Below are positions 1-7,339 of a stretch of DNA of 9,366 nucleotides, piece after piece. Source of the DNA: Chloroflexia bacterium. Lineage in GTDB: Bacteria > Chloroflexota > Chloroflexia > Thermomicrobiales > UBA6265. Location: assembly GCA_013698305.1 (NCBI GenBank), contig JACCVC010000132.1, positions 1 through 9,366 on the forward strand, in the 5' to 3' direction. The stretch's first letter is position 1. Each line of letters starts with the position of its first letter. The notes beneath the pieces were generated by a model, which was not told the origin of the DNA, ran no database searches, and saw only the letters and a list, made by a program, of their open reading frames with translations. Position numbers and translations under genes: made by a program.

Positions 1-1
1 G

Positions 2-259
2 GAAGGGCCGCCTGATCTGGTCGTCGAGATCATCTCGCCCTCGAGTCGCATCGTGGATCGGACACGCAAGGCAGCGCTCTATGCAGACGCTGGTGTCCCA
101 GAGTACTGGGTGGTCGACCCGGAGGAACGGCAGTTTCAGCTCCTCGTCCTCGCCGACGGGCGCTACGAAGCACTCGACGCCGACGACGAACGTTTCCACT
201 CCAACGCGATACCGGGGCTTATCGTTGACCCGGCCGCGCTCTTCGCCGGCCTCGAATGA
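2..259 (+). CDS. Uma2 family (DUF820) PD-(D/E)XK nuclease-fold protein, 3' part
   Basis: This reading frame is open from the left edge to TGA at 257-259, giving 85 residues; the start lies outside the window. The visible part has the family's C-terminal signature: PDLVVEIISPSS at the edge, then DRTRKAALYADAGVPEYWVVDP. In Uma2 proteins the PD, the E of VVE and a following K are the proposed PD-(D/E)XK nuclease residues; here they would be D5, E9 and possibly K23 of the visible part. Family members are usually about 180-200 aa, so roughly the first half is missing. They occur in many stand-alone copies in cyanobacteria and Chloroflexota, and their biological role is not settled. The frame ends normally (IPGLIVDPAALFAGLE), so there is no sign of decay in what can be seen. 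The link to the ABC genes 410 bp downstream is only positional. Confidence 0.85.
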   Translation, partial: EGPPDLVVEIISPSSRIVDRTRKAALYADAGVPEYWVVDPEERQFQLLVLADGRYEALDADDERFHSNAIPGLIVDPAALFAGLE

Positions 260-672
260 CGCATTGCCCGCGCAAGCGTTTCAGGCGGGTGATCGGCCAG
301 CATTCATACGCAACGAGCGAGAGACAGTGGCATCGGGAGTACGCTTAAGAAACGACTACCGGGCCGCGGTGAGTTGCGGCCTCGTTGCCATCTGCCAGAT
401 GCATTGGCTCGTGCCGGGGTTGACCTTGCTATGTTCGGTCCGTATCCTTGGACCATTCAGAGGCCAATCGGTCTCGCTCATGCTCACCTGCATGCATCGG
501 AGGCTCATCCACATGATCGCAACGACAACACCACGCGCTTGCCAGATGGGCATCGCCCTCCTCGGTTGATCCTGTTCCGTCCCACCATGTGACGCCGCCC
601 GACGACACAGATATCTCCACGGCATCGCGCATTCGATCATGACCTCGCAGTATCCGCTGTGGGGGATTTTTC
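260..672. other. Gene-poor spacer of about 410 bp between the Uma2 gene and the ABC operon
   Basis: I find no credible gene here. The short open frames on both strands resemble no family and have poor codon use. Small structures present are an inverted repeat GGCCGC/GCGGCC (362-367 and 376-381, 8-nt loop), a near-palindrome CATCTG-C-CAGATG (389-401) and a 9-bp direct repeat TGCCAGATG (393-401 and 540-548). None is followed by a T-run, so I do not call a terminator. The promoter of the downstream operon should lie in the right part of this spacer, but I cannot place -35 and -10 boxes with confidence. No linked regulator gene is seen. Confidence 0.5.
661..666 (+). promoter_or_regulatory. Ribosome binding site of the first ABC gene
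   Basis: GGGGGA lies 6 nt before the ATG at 673. It is the only purine-rich Shine-Dalgarno-like stretch near the possible starts and supports the 594-residue form over shorter forms starting at GTG 703 or ATG 778. Confidence 0.5.
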
Positions 673-2457
673 ATGTCGTATGTATTCTGGAGATACTTCT
701 ACGTGTTGTCTTTTCAAAGAGCACTGAGCCGCTATTGGCGGCTTCTGGCCTATTACCTCCGACCTCATCGATTGCGGATGGTCCTATCGGCAACGATCCT
801 GTGCGTCACCATCGCCGCGCAGGTGGCGATCCCGCTCCTGGCGGCCAGGTTTATCGACCAGGCTACGTCCGGCGCCGTGCTTCGCGATCTTGTCTTGCTG
901 GCCCTGGTGTCCATTGGCGTGGCACTCGTTGGACAGATAGTGGCGGTCGCCGAAACGTATGTGGCCGAAAGCGTGAGTTGGGATGCCACCAACGCCCTGC
1001 GCATCGACCTCGCCGCCCATGTGCTGCGGCTTGATGCAACGTTTCACACGACGCACACCCAGGGTGACCTGATCGAGCGCGTCGACGGTGACGTCGCGAC
1101 GCTGGCTCGCTTCTTCTCGCGCTTCGTGGTGTACGTGATTGGCAACGGCCTCCTGATGGTGGGGGTGCTCGTGTTGCTCTTCCTCGTGGATTGGCGGGTC
1201 GGCGTGGTGCTGAGCGCCTTTGTCATGGTGGCCCTGTTGGCCATGCTGCGCATTCGCGCACGGGCCACACCTTGGTGGATCGAGGAGCGCCAGGCGAGCG
1301 CCGCCTTCTTCGGCTTTCTCGGCGAATACCTTGGTGGGCTGGAGGATATCCGGTCTAACCGGGCAGGAGCCTTCGTCCTGCGCCGTTTCGCCGAAGTCAC
1401 GCGGTCCTGGCTGGCGGTGACGAAGCAGGCGCAGATGCGCGGCTATGCCTTGGTCGCTAGCAGCCAGGGACTGTTCGGGATCGGGCTAGCCTTCGCATTC
1501 GCCGTGAGCGCCATGTTGTACAGGGACGGCTCGCTCACCATTGGCACGGTTTTCCTGGTCTTCCGGTATACGGAGATGCTGCGCCAGCCGACCGAGGAAA
1601 TCCGCAATGAGATACAGGACCTGCAGCAGGCAGACGCCAGCCTGGATCGAGTTGATGCGCTCCTGCGCACGCCGCCAGGCCTCAAGGACGGGCCGAGAGA
1701 GGTTCTACCTCCGGGTCCGCTCGCGCTGGAGTTGGATGGTGTCTCGTTTGGCTACGTGGAGGACGTTCCTGTGCTCCGGAACATCGACGTCCATATCGCA
1801 CCAGGTCGCGTGCTTGGCGTGATCGGCCGGACCGGCAGCGGCAAGACCACGCTGACGAGGCTCATCCCGCGCTTCTACGATCCCTTGGTCGGCACGGTTC
1901 GCCTGGGAGGCGTTGACCTGCGCGAAATCCAGATTGCCGCCGTGCGCGCCCGCATTGGTCTGGTCTCCCAGGAGGTGCAGCTCTTCAGCGCGAGCCTGCG
2001 CGACAACCTGACCCTCTTCGACGACAGCGTGCCGGATGATGACATCAGTGTTGCCTTGCAGAACGTGGGTCTGGGTTCCTGGCTTCGACGGTTGCCGGAT
2101 GGGCTGGACACGATCCTCGGTTCTGGCGCGGCCGGGCTCTCCGCCGGTCAGGGCCAGGTGCTGGCCTGTGCCCGGATCCTCCTGCGCGACCCCGATGTCG
2201 TGATCCTGGACGAGCCATCCTCACGGCTCGACCCTGCCACGGAGCGGCTCGTACATGCGGCGCTGGGCCGGATGCTCGAAGGCCGGACCGGCATCATCGT
2301 CGCCCACAGGTTGTCCACGATTGCGTTTGCCGACGACATCCTCGTCCTCGAGGACGGGTGCGTGCGCGAGCATGGGCTACGGATCGACCTTGCCGCCGAT
2401 CCGAACTCGCGTTACGCCCGGCTCATGCGTATCGCCGCCGAAAAGGTGTCGCCATGA
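673..2457 (+). CDS. ABC exporter half-transporter (TMD-NBD), subunit A, with the catalytic Glu
   Basis: This 594-aa type IV (B-family-like) half-exporter has an N-terminal transmembrane domain (about residues 30-320) and a C-terminal ATPase domain (about 350-590). Hydrophobic stretches lie near 36-60, 72-96, 150-172, 174-193, 256-283 and 287-300. The ATPase domain shows A-loop Y361, Walker A GRTGSGKT (385-392), Q-loop Q433, signature LSAGQ (489-493), Walker B VVILDE with catalytic E514, D-loop SSRLD and switch His H545. The signature departs from LSGGQ (Gly to Ala). The next gene encodes the partner and overlaps this one by 4 bp. Family knowledge: such pairs use ATP to move drugs, lipids or peptides out across the inner membrane. 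The substrate cannot be read from sequence, and multidrug efflux is only the commonest annotation. The start at 673 adds about 20 residues before the usual start of the membrane domain but has the best ribosome site. Confidence 0.93.
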   Translation: MSYVFWRYFYVLSFQRALSRYWRLLAYYLRPHRLRMVLSATILCVTIAAQVAIPLLAARFIDQATSGAVLRDLVLLALVSIGVALVGQIVAVAETYVAESVSWDATNALRIDLAAHVLRLDATFHTTHTQGDLIERVDGDVATLARFFSRFVVYVIGNGLLMVGVLVLLFLVDWRVGVVLSAFVMVALLAMLRIRARATPWWIEERQASAAFFGFLGEYLGGLEDIRSNRAGAFVLRRFAEVTRSWLAVTKQAQMRGYALVASSQGLFGIGLAFAFAVSAMLYRDGSLTIGTVFLVFRYTEMLRQPTEEIRNEIQDLQQADASLDRVDALLRTPPGLKDGPREVLPPGPLALELDGVSFGYVEDVPVLRNIDVHIAPGRVLGVIGRTGSGKTTLTRLIPRFYDPLVGTVRLGGVDLREIQIAAVRARIGLVSQEVQLFSASLRDNLTLFDDSVPDDDISVALQNVGLGSWLRRLPDGLDTILGSGAAGLSAGQGQVLACARILLRDPDVVILDEPSSRLDPATERLVHAALGRMLEGRTGIIVAHRLSTIAFADDILVLEDGCVREHGLRIDLAADPNSRYARLMRIAAEKVSP

Positions 2458-4268
2458 TGGCCTACCCGACCTGGCGCTACCCGGTGAAGATGGCCCGCTT
2501 CGCGCCGTGGCTCTGCCTGCTTCACGCGGTGCTGTGGGGCATCATGAATCTGTCGGCGCTGCTGCCTGGGCTGATCGGGAGCGCCTTCTTCGATACGCTC
2601 ACCGGCGAGGCGGAGATGCAGGCGGACACGATCGGTCTGGTCGTGCTGCTGATCGCGCTCGCATTGGGCCGAGCGGCCATGTGGCTCATCGCCGGGTACG
2701 TCGAAATCATGATGCGGTTCACCATGAGTGGACTGGTGCGCCACAACCTGTTGCGACATATTTTGGATCGTCCCGGAGCCGTTGCGCTGCCGCACTCGAC
2801 AGGCGAGACCATCAGCCGCTTTCGGGACGATGCCCATATCGCTGAGGCCACGCTGGACTGGACCAACGAAATCGTGCCGCAGGGCCTGATCGCGGTCGTG
2901 GCGTTCGTCGTGCTCCTGCGCATCGACGCTCCCATCACCCTGGTCGTGATCGTGCCCCTGGTGCTCGTCGTGGCGGGAGCGCAATGGGCGAGCGGCAGGC
3001 TGAGCCGCTACCGGGAAGCCAGCAGCCAGGCCGCGGGCCAGGTCACCGGCGCCATAGGCGACATCCTTGGAGCCGTCCAGACAATTCAGGCCGCCGGCGC
3101 CGAACAACGGACGATCAACCATCTCCGGCGTCTCAACGAGCGGCGCCGGACGGCGGTGTTAGTCGACCGCGTGGCGACGCAGGCCCTGGATGTCTTCACG
3201 GGGAACATGGTCAGCGTCGGGTCTGGGCTGATAATGTTGCTGGCCGCTGGGAGCATTCGCAGCGGCGACCTGACGGTGGGAGACTTCGTGCTGTTCGTCT
3301 CCTACATCGGCCTGATCGCTGAGTTCACCACCGGGTTCGGCCAGTATCTGGCGCGCTACCGGCAGGGTGGCGTTGCGTTTGCCCGCATGGGCGACTTGCT
3401 GGGCAGCACGCCAGCAACCGCGCTGGTGGCGCCCACACCCCTGTACCTGACCGGACCACTGCCTGTCGTGCCGCTGACGGCGAGGAGTGCCGATTCGCCA
3501 CTCTCGCTCGTGGAGGCAGAGGGGCTGACCCGGCGCTATCCTGAGTCAGGACGTGGGATTGCCGGAATCAACCTGAGCCTGCCGCGAGGCACGCTAACCG
3601 TGGTGACGGGGCGAGTCGGCGCCGGCAAGACCACGCTGCTACGGACATTCCTGGGCCTGCTCCCTCGGGAATCGGGCGAGGTCCGGTGGAACGGCCAGGT
3701 CGTGGACGACCCGTCTTCGTTCTTTGTGCCGCCTCATGCGGCCTACACGCCGCAGGCGCCGCGCCTGTTCAGCGAGACGCTCAGGCAGAACATTTTGCTT
3801 GGGCAACCCGAGAACTCCGCCAGGCTGGATGCCGCGCTGTGGGGCGCCGTTATGGAGCGGGACGTGCATGCTCTGGAACGAGGGTTGGACACGCCAATCG
3901 GCGCCCGCGGCGTCAAGCTCTCGGGCGGTCAGGTCCAGCGCGCAGCGGCTGCCCGGATGCTGGTGCATGGCGCCGAGTTGCTGGTGATCGACGACCTCTC
4001 CAGCGCCCTGGATGTCGAGACGGAGCGAGAACTGTGGGATCGCCTGCTCGCCGACGGCAATGTTACCTGCCTGGCTGTTTCCCACCGCCGGACCGCGTTG
4101 CGTTGCGCTGACCACATCGTCGTGCTGAAGGAGGGCTGCATCGAGGCCGAAGGCGCCCTCGAGTTCCTGCTGGCCAATAGCGCGGAGATGCGATCCCTGT
4201 GGCACGGCACGGCACGAACGATGTCGATGACCTGGTGTAGCGCGATGAAAAGCTGCCGCACGGTATGA
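2454..4268 (+). CDS. ABC exporter half-transporter (TMD-NBD), subunit B, with a degenerate Walker B
   Basis: This is a second half-exporter of 604 aa. The start chosen is the ATG at 2454, which overlaps the stop of the previous gene (ATGATGG) and has AAGG 7 nt upstream; the open frame reaches back to 2358, but that part lies inside the upstream gene. Hydrophobic segments lie near residues 16-44, 59-83, 141-176, 247-266 and 276-293. An unusually long linker rich in Pro and Thr (about 318-350) precedes the ATPase domain. That domain has A-loop Y362, Walker A GRVGAGKTT (386-394), Q434, canonical signature LSGGQ (489-493), Walker B LLVIDD and switch His H544. The residue after the Walker B Asp is D514 instead of the catalytic Glu, which marks the non-hydrolysing or slow site of heterodimeric exporters. 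The last 20 or so residues (rich in Met, Ser and Cys, after LWHG) look unlike the family. Partner: the subunit encoded just upstream. Confidence 0.93.
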   Translation: MMAYPTWRYPVKMARFAPWLCLLHAVLWGIMNLSALLPGLIGSAFFDTLTGEAEMQADTIGLVVLLIALALGRAAMWLIAGYVEIMMRFTMSGLVRHNLLRHILDRPGAVALPHSTGETISRFRDDAHIAEATLDWTNEIVPQGLIAVVAFVVLLRIDAPITLVVIVPLVLVVAGAQWASGRLSRYREASSQAAGQVTGAIGDILGAVQTIQAAGAEQRTINHLRRLNERRRTAVLVDRVATQALDVFTGNMVSVGSGLIMLLAAGSIRSGDLTVGDFVLFVSYIGLIAEFTTGFGQYLARYRQGGVAFARMGDLLGSTPATALVAPTPLYLTGPLPVVPLTARSADSPLSLVEAEGLTRRYPESGRGIAGINLSLPRGTLTVVTGRVGAGKTTLLRTFLGLLPRESGEVRWNGQVVDDPSSFFVPPHAAYTPQAPRLFSETLRQNILLGQPENSARLDAALWGAVMERDVHALERGLDTPIGARGVKLSGGQVQRAAAARMLVHGAELLVIDDLSSALDVETERELWDRLLADGNVTCLAVSHRRTALRCADHIVVLKEGCIEAEGALEFLLANSAEMRSLWHGTARTMSMTWCSAMKSCRTV

Positions 4269-4272
4269 GGAG
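4267..4272 (+). promoter_or_regulatory. Ribosome binding site of the kinase gene, overlapping the upstream stop codon
   Basis: GAGGAG begins inside the TGA (4266-4268) of the second ABC gene. It lies 3 nt before ATG 4276 and 6 nt before ATG 4279, so initiation probably uses 4276 or 4279 and is coupled to termination upstream. A third ATG at 4291 is too far away. Confidence 0.6.
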
Positions 4273-4275
4273 ACC

Positions 4276-5220
4276 ATGATGCCAACCAAAATGATGCACG
4301 CCGATGAGCTTGGCACCGACGTATTGCTCGTGCGCCGGTTGCTCGCGGGGCAGTTCCCGCGGTGGGAAGCGCTCGCGATCCGACCGGTCCCTTCGGCGGG
4401 AACCGACCACGCGCTGTATCGGCTTGGCGACGACATGGTCGTGCGGCTCCCTCGCATCCACCGAGCGGAGGCCAACGTGTTCCACGAGCAACGGTGGCTG
4501 CCATGGCTTGCGCTGCGCCTGCCGGTCGCCATTCCCGTCCCACTCGCCATGGGGACGCCCGCCGAAGGATATCCCTGGCATTGGTCCGTGTACCGTTGGC
4601 TTGACGGCGAGAACCCTGTGATTGACGCCATCGCCGAACCTCACGTACTCGCGATGGAACTGGCGGGGTTCATCACCGCGTTGCAGCGGACCGACCCCAC
4701 GGACGGACCACCGTCGGACCAGTCGCTGGCAACGCGGGACGCGCAGGTGCGGAAGGATATCGACGCGCTTCGGGAGTTGGGGGAGATCGACGCCGAAGCG
4801 GTGACCGAGGTCTGGGATGCCGTCCTTCAGGTTCCGGGGTGGTCCAACCCGCCCGTCTGGCTCCACGGTGATTTCGCGCCGGGGAACGTGCTGCTGGTCG
4901 ATGGCCGGCTCAGCGCCGTGATCGACTTTTCAGGCGTGGGCGTAGGTGATCCGGCAGGCGACCTGCGTATCGCGTGGAACCTGCTCCCTGCCAGCGTGCG
5001 GGACGACTTCCACGCCGCCCTGGGTCTGGACGACGCAACCTGGGCGCGAGGTCGCGGACGTGCCTTGGCCCAGGCGCTCGTCCAGCTCCCGTACTATCAC
5101 GAGACGAACCTCGAGCTCGCGGCCCAGGCGAGGCATGTGATCCGGGAGATTCTCGCCGATCACCGGTGCGGCACACGATATGGCGCTGTCATCAGGAGTT
5201 GCCACCATGCTGATTCGTAA
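4276..5220 (+). CDS. Aminoglycoside phosphotransferase (APH) family kinase
   Basis: This 314-aa kinase-fold protein belongs to the APH/choline kinase superfamily. The N-lobe carries SAGTDHALYRLGDDMVVRLPR (about 40-60), where the usual ATP-binding Lys position reads as Arg (VVRLP). The catalytic loop is WLHGDFAPGN (195-204) with base D199 and N204. The metal-binding DFG-like motif is VIDFSG (215-220) with D217, followed by GDPAGDL. All core catalytic elements are intact. Members of this clade are often annotated as aminoglycoside phosphotransferases, but few have a tested substrate; a sugar, nucleoside, macrolide or other alcohol is equally possible. The gene starts 7 bp after the exporter pair and overlaps the next gene by 14 bp, so it belongs to the same transcript and may act on a compound handled by the exporter. 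The start could be the second Met at 4279. Confidence 0.9.
   Translation: MMPTKMMHADELGTDVLLVRRLLAGQFPRWEALAIRPVPSAGTDHALYRLGDDMVVRLPRIHRAEANVFHEQRWLPWLALRLPVAIPVPLAMGTPAEGYPWHWSVYRWLDGENPVIDAIAEPHVLAMELAGFITALQRTDPTDGPPSDQSLATRDAQVRKDIDALRELGEIDAEAVTEVWDAVLQVPGWSNPPVWLHGDFAPGNVLLVDGRLSAVIDFSGVGVGDPAGDLRIAWNLLPASVRDDFHAALGLDDATWARGRGRALAQALVQLPYYHETNLELAAQARHVIREILADHRCGTRYGAVIRSCHHADS
5194..5198 (+). promoter_or_regulatory. Ribosome binding site that fixes the GNAT start
   Basis: AGGAG lies 8 nt before ATG 5207 and inside the kinase coding sequence. It decides for the 161-residue product over a 170-residue form from ATG 5180. Confidence 0.65.
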
Positions 5221-5692
5221 CTACAGCGACACTGACTGGCCGTCTGTCTGGCCGATCTTTAAGGAGATCGCCGCCGCCGGCGATACGTACGCTTTCGATC
5301 CCGACTGGTCATCCGAGCAGGCCCGAGGCGTTTGGGTCGAGGCATCTCCAAGCGAAACGTTTGTCGCCTGCGAAGGACCGCGAGTGCTCGGTACTGCGAA
5401 GATGGGACCAAATCGACCCGGTCCCGGCTCGCACGTTGCCACCGCGAGCTTCATGGTTGCCAGCGATGCGCGAGGTCGGGGAGTCGGGCGCGCGCTCGGC
5501 GAGTACGTGTTGGCACGGGCAAGGCAGCAGGGGTATGCCGCCATGCAATTCAACGCCGTCGTGGAGTCAAATCACGCAGCCGTGCGGCTCTGGCGGGCGC
5601 TCGGGTTTCAGATTATCGGGACCGTTCCCGAGGCGTTCGAGCATCCGACTCTCGGCCGGGTCGGCCTTCACATCATGCACAGTCGCCTCTGA
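5207..5692 (+). CDS. GNAT family N-acetyltransferase
   Basis: This 161-aa acetyl-CoA-dependent acetyltransferase is of usual single-domain length. Motif A is visible: the strand SFMVASDA leads into the pyrophosphate-binding loop RGRGVGRA (89-96), followed by the helix LGEYVLARAR. Motif B follows, with a strand MQFNAVVESN and NHAAVRLWRALGF (122-134), typical of GNAT proteins where the Asn and Arg/Trp region packs on CoA. The start at 5207 is preferred because AGGAG lies 8 nt upstream; an ATG at 5180 in the same frame lacks such a site. The gene begins inside the end of the kinase gene (14-bp overlap), implying translational coupling. The target is unknown; small amines, antibiotics or protein N-termini are all possible. 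Stop codons TGA and TAG occur in tandem, and the gene converges on the hydrolase gene 7 bp away. Confidence 0.92.
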   Translation: MLIRNYSDTDWPSVWPIFKEIAAAGDTYAFDPDWSSEQARGVWVEASPSETFVACEGPRVLGTAKMGPNRPGPGSHVATASFMVASDARGRGVGRALGEYVLARARQQGYAAMQFNAVVESNHAAVRLWRALGFQIIGTVPEAFEHPTLGRVGLHIMHSRL

Positions 5693-5702
5693 TAGGGCCC
5701 TA
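5693..5702. repeat. Perfect 10-bp palindrome between convergent stop codons
   Basis: TAGGGCCCTA fills the 7-bp gap between the GNAT stop TGA (5690-5692) and the hydrolase gene and includes the latter's stop. It provides a second in-frame TAG for the plus-strand gene and the TAG stop of the minus-strand gene. There is no loop or T-run, so it is not a normal terminator. Confidence 0.6.
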
Positions 5703-6440
5703 CGCGAGTTGTGGCGGCGGAAGCATGCTTCCGATCGATTCCATCGCCGAGTAGATATGGGTCCACCCGCGCTCGATTGAGACCGTGCCGTGCCCGGGAA
5801 AGAGACCGTCCGGCCGAACCGAGGCGAGCCGCGTGACGCTCTCGCAGGAGCCTGCCACCGAGCAATCCCAAAGGTTCTGAAGCAGGATGCGCCCGCGGGT
5901 GAAGATCGCGTCACCGCTGAGCAGGTCGACGCCGTCCGGGCGACGCAGGACGAATGAGACGTGCCCTCCACAGTGGCCGGGCGTCTCGATCACTTCGATA
6001 GCGAGACGACCAACGGTGATCCGCTCACCCTCGCGGAGCTCGTCCGCCACTGGGCAGGCAGCGAAGGCGTAATCCTCGGGATAGCCGCCCGGTCCGCACA
6101 GGCGGTCAAAACTTGCCGAGCGTTCGTCGCCATCTCGCACGTAGCGGGCGACGAGCGGGGAGGCGTAGACATCCACGCCCAGCGCGTCATGCAAGGCGCG
6201 GACGCCTCCGGCGTGGTCGGGGTGGGCATGGGTGAGCAACAGGCGGCGAATGGAGGTGCGCGGGATACCGGACTGGTCGATCTGTCTGAGGATCGGCTCG
6301 ATATCGCACCCCGCGCCCGCATCGACGATGATCGCGTCGTCGCCGTCATGGACGAGGTAGACGTTGCACTCGAGCGGGTGGGTGAGGTTGAACCCCATCT
6401 GCCCGCTCCCGATCAACTCGATGTGTTCCGTCAGTTTCAT
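5700..6440 (-). CDS. Metallo-beta-lactamase-fold hydrolase
   Basis: This 246-aa single-domain MBL-fold enzyme appears complete. The metal ligands are all present: THAHPDH (H71, H73, D75, H76), H156 in ETPGHCGGH, D177 in LSGDAIF and H217 in FPGHGT. The strand pair around NVYLVHDGDDAIIVDAGAG is the usual N-terminal part of the fold. The spacing of ligands resembles glyoxalase II-like hydrolases and quorum-lactonase-type proteins rather than true beta-lactamases, so a thioester, lactone or similar ester is a plausible substrate; none can be named. The start at 6440 is chosen because the protein then begins MKLTEHIELI and AGGGA lies about 8 nt upstream. An open extension to 6572 exists but has no family-like sequence and overlaps the metH remnant in another frame. 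It is the last gene of the minus-strand run and converges on the GNAT gene. Confidence 0.92.
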   Translation of the reverse strand: MKLTEHIELIGSGQMGFNLTHPLECNVYLVHDGDDAIIVDAGAGCDIEPILRQIDQSGIPRTSIRRLLLTHAHPDHAGGVRALHDALGVDVYASPLVARYVRDGDERSASFDRLCGPGGYPEDYAFAACPVADELREGERITVGRLAIEVIETPGHCGGHVSFVLRRPDGVDLLSGDAIFTRGRILLQNLWDCSVAGSCESVTRLASVRPDGLFPGHGTVSIERGWTHIYSAMESIGSMLPPPQLA

Positions 6441-6505
6441 GTTCGTGTTCCCTTGCCGACTCCACCTGCACGCATGTCCAGGGAATCCATTCCGAAAGTG
6501 CCCTG

Positions 6506-6598
6506 CGACGCGACAGATTTCTGTTCCTTCGCGGCCGCTAGGTCGCCACCGGCGCGGAACAGCGCGAAGCATCTGATGTCCGGGTGGTTTATGACGAT
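6506..6598 (-). pseudogene. Remnant of the metH 3' end (last 31 codons of the activation domain)
   Basis: Read on the minus strand this gives IVINHPDIRCFALFRAGG, then AAAK and VAS. It aligns without gaps to the end of the MetH protein encoded at 8322-8414 (IVIHHPDAKYFALLRSGG, AATK, VAS). I count 18 identical residues of 31 by hand, and the DNA matches at roughly three quarters of positions. Similarity stops sharply at the upstream side (6598), just after the methyltransferase stop codon at 6611-6613. The metH stop codon is not conserved here; the frame continues to a TGA at 6437-6439 that overlaps the hydrolase start. No start codon and no other MetH domain precede it, so it is a detached fragment, not a gene. 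Confidence 0.75.
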
Positions 6599-6610
6599 AC
6601 GTGTGCTGAG

Positions 6611-7339
6611 TCAGGTACGATCGTACTCGCGTTTGGAGAATCGTAGCAGGAGAAGTCCGGGAATATCACAAGCCGGGTCCATAGCGCCGCTTTCGACGGT
6701 GACAACTTCGGGCTCCATGACCTGTTCCAGATTCCAGCCTGCCGCAATCGCGAGATTCAGATAGCTGCTCATCGTTCGGTGATAGGCGCCCATTCTCGAA
6801 CGGACTCCGGTAGACGTTCCGCGCCAGTGGCCTTCCGTAAGATAGCGCCGAATGGACGAACCTGAATGCCGTCAATGACCTCGGTGGCAGCGTGGGGAGA
6901 TATCGAAGCATGGATGGGTGACAACGACCACGAACCACCCGCTGTGTCGGGTCACCCGAGACGCGGCCCTGAATACGCCGGAGATGTCGTCGATATCCAT
7001 AAGGGCCATCACACAGATGGCTCCATCAAAATCACTATCAGGGAGCCGTGAGAGAACGCGAGCGTCGTCGTGAACATACGTTACCGGCGTACCTGTGTTT
7101 TGCGATTCGGCGAAACCCAGCATGCGCTTGCTGAGATCAACTCCCGTTGCACGTGCGCCGTGTGCGGCAAGTTCGCGCGTGAATATACCCTCGCCGCAAC
7201 AGATATCGATCACGGACTGGTCGGCGATGTCTCCAATGAACGCCATGATCCGCGGGATGATTTGCAGGTGCAACAAGCCTCGCCGTTGCACGACATCGGT
7301 GTACCACTCAGCGTGTTGGTCATACACGGTTCCGGGCAT
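6611..7339 (-). pseudogene. Class I SAM-dependent methyltransferase, interrupted by one in-frame TGA
   Basis: From ATG 7339 the frame encodes YDQHAEWY, motif I VIDICCGEGIFT (43-54), the acidic ribose-binding region GVDLSKRM (66-73), DARVLSRLPDSDFDGAICVMALMD and VVVVTHPCFD (137-146). It then meets TGA at 6872-6874 (codon 156). Downstream in the same frame, without another stop, are RRYLTEGHWRG, GVRSRMGAYHRTMSSYLNLA and DIPGLLLLRF, ending at TGA 6611-6613. This second part matches the normal C-terminal half of the same family (GAYHRTLSTYLN-like and PGLLLLR-like motifs). Without the stop the product would be about 242 aa, the usual size. A nonsense mutation in a formerly intact gene is the simplest reading; sequencing error or readthrough (TGA followed by C) is possible. 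The substrate is unknown. A GTG at 7378 could extend the N-terminus by 13 residues. Confidence 0.8.

Noticed and set aside
362..381. GGCCGC/GCGGCC hairpin as a terminator after the Uma2 gene
   Set aside because: It is about 100 bp past the stop, has no T-run and could be chance in high-GC DNA.
356..640. Small open frames on both strands in the spacer before the ABC operon
   Set aside because: They have no recognisable family and no good ribosome site, and several overlapping frames exist on both strands.
2358..2453. N-terminal extension of ABC subunit B
   Set aside because: It lies inside the coding end of subunit A; the ATGA overlap start at 2454 has a ribosome site and matches the family start.
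2412..3122. 236-codon open frame on the minus strand
   Set aside because: It is antisense to the ABC subunit B membrane domain and rich in His, Asp and Arg, with no family likeness.
3639..4631. 330-codon open frame on the minus strand, with overlapping 267- and 204-codon frames
   Set aside because: It lies antisense to the ABC subunit B and kinase genes, whose motifs are intact. It has no recognisable domain and is low-complexity, Arg/Pro-rich sequence typical of high-GC shadow frames.
6441..6572. N-terminal extension of the MBL hydrolase to 6572
   Set aside because: Its residues are not family-like, and the DNA is better explained by the metH remnant in a different frame; the ATG at 6440 has a ribosome site.
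5961..6764. 267-codon open frame on the plus strand
   Set aside because: It is antisense to the hydrolase gene, which has all metal ligands, and it shows no domain of its own.
6872..6874. TGA in the methyltransferase as a selenocysteine codon
   Set aside because: No selenocysteine hairpin is evident and this family has no known selenoprotein position there; a nonsense change is simpler.
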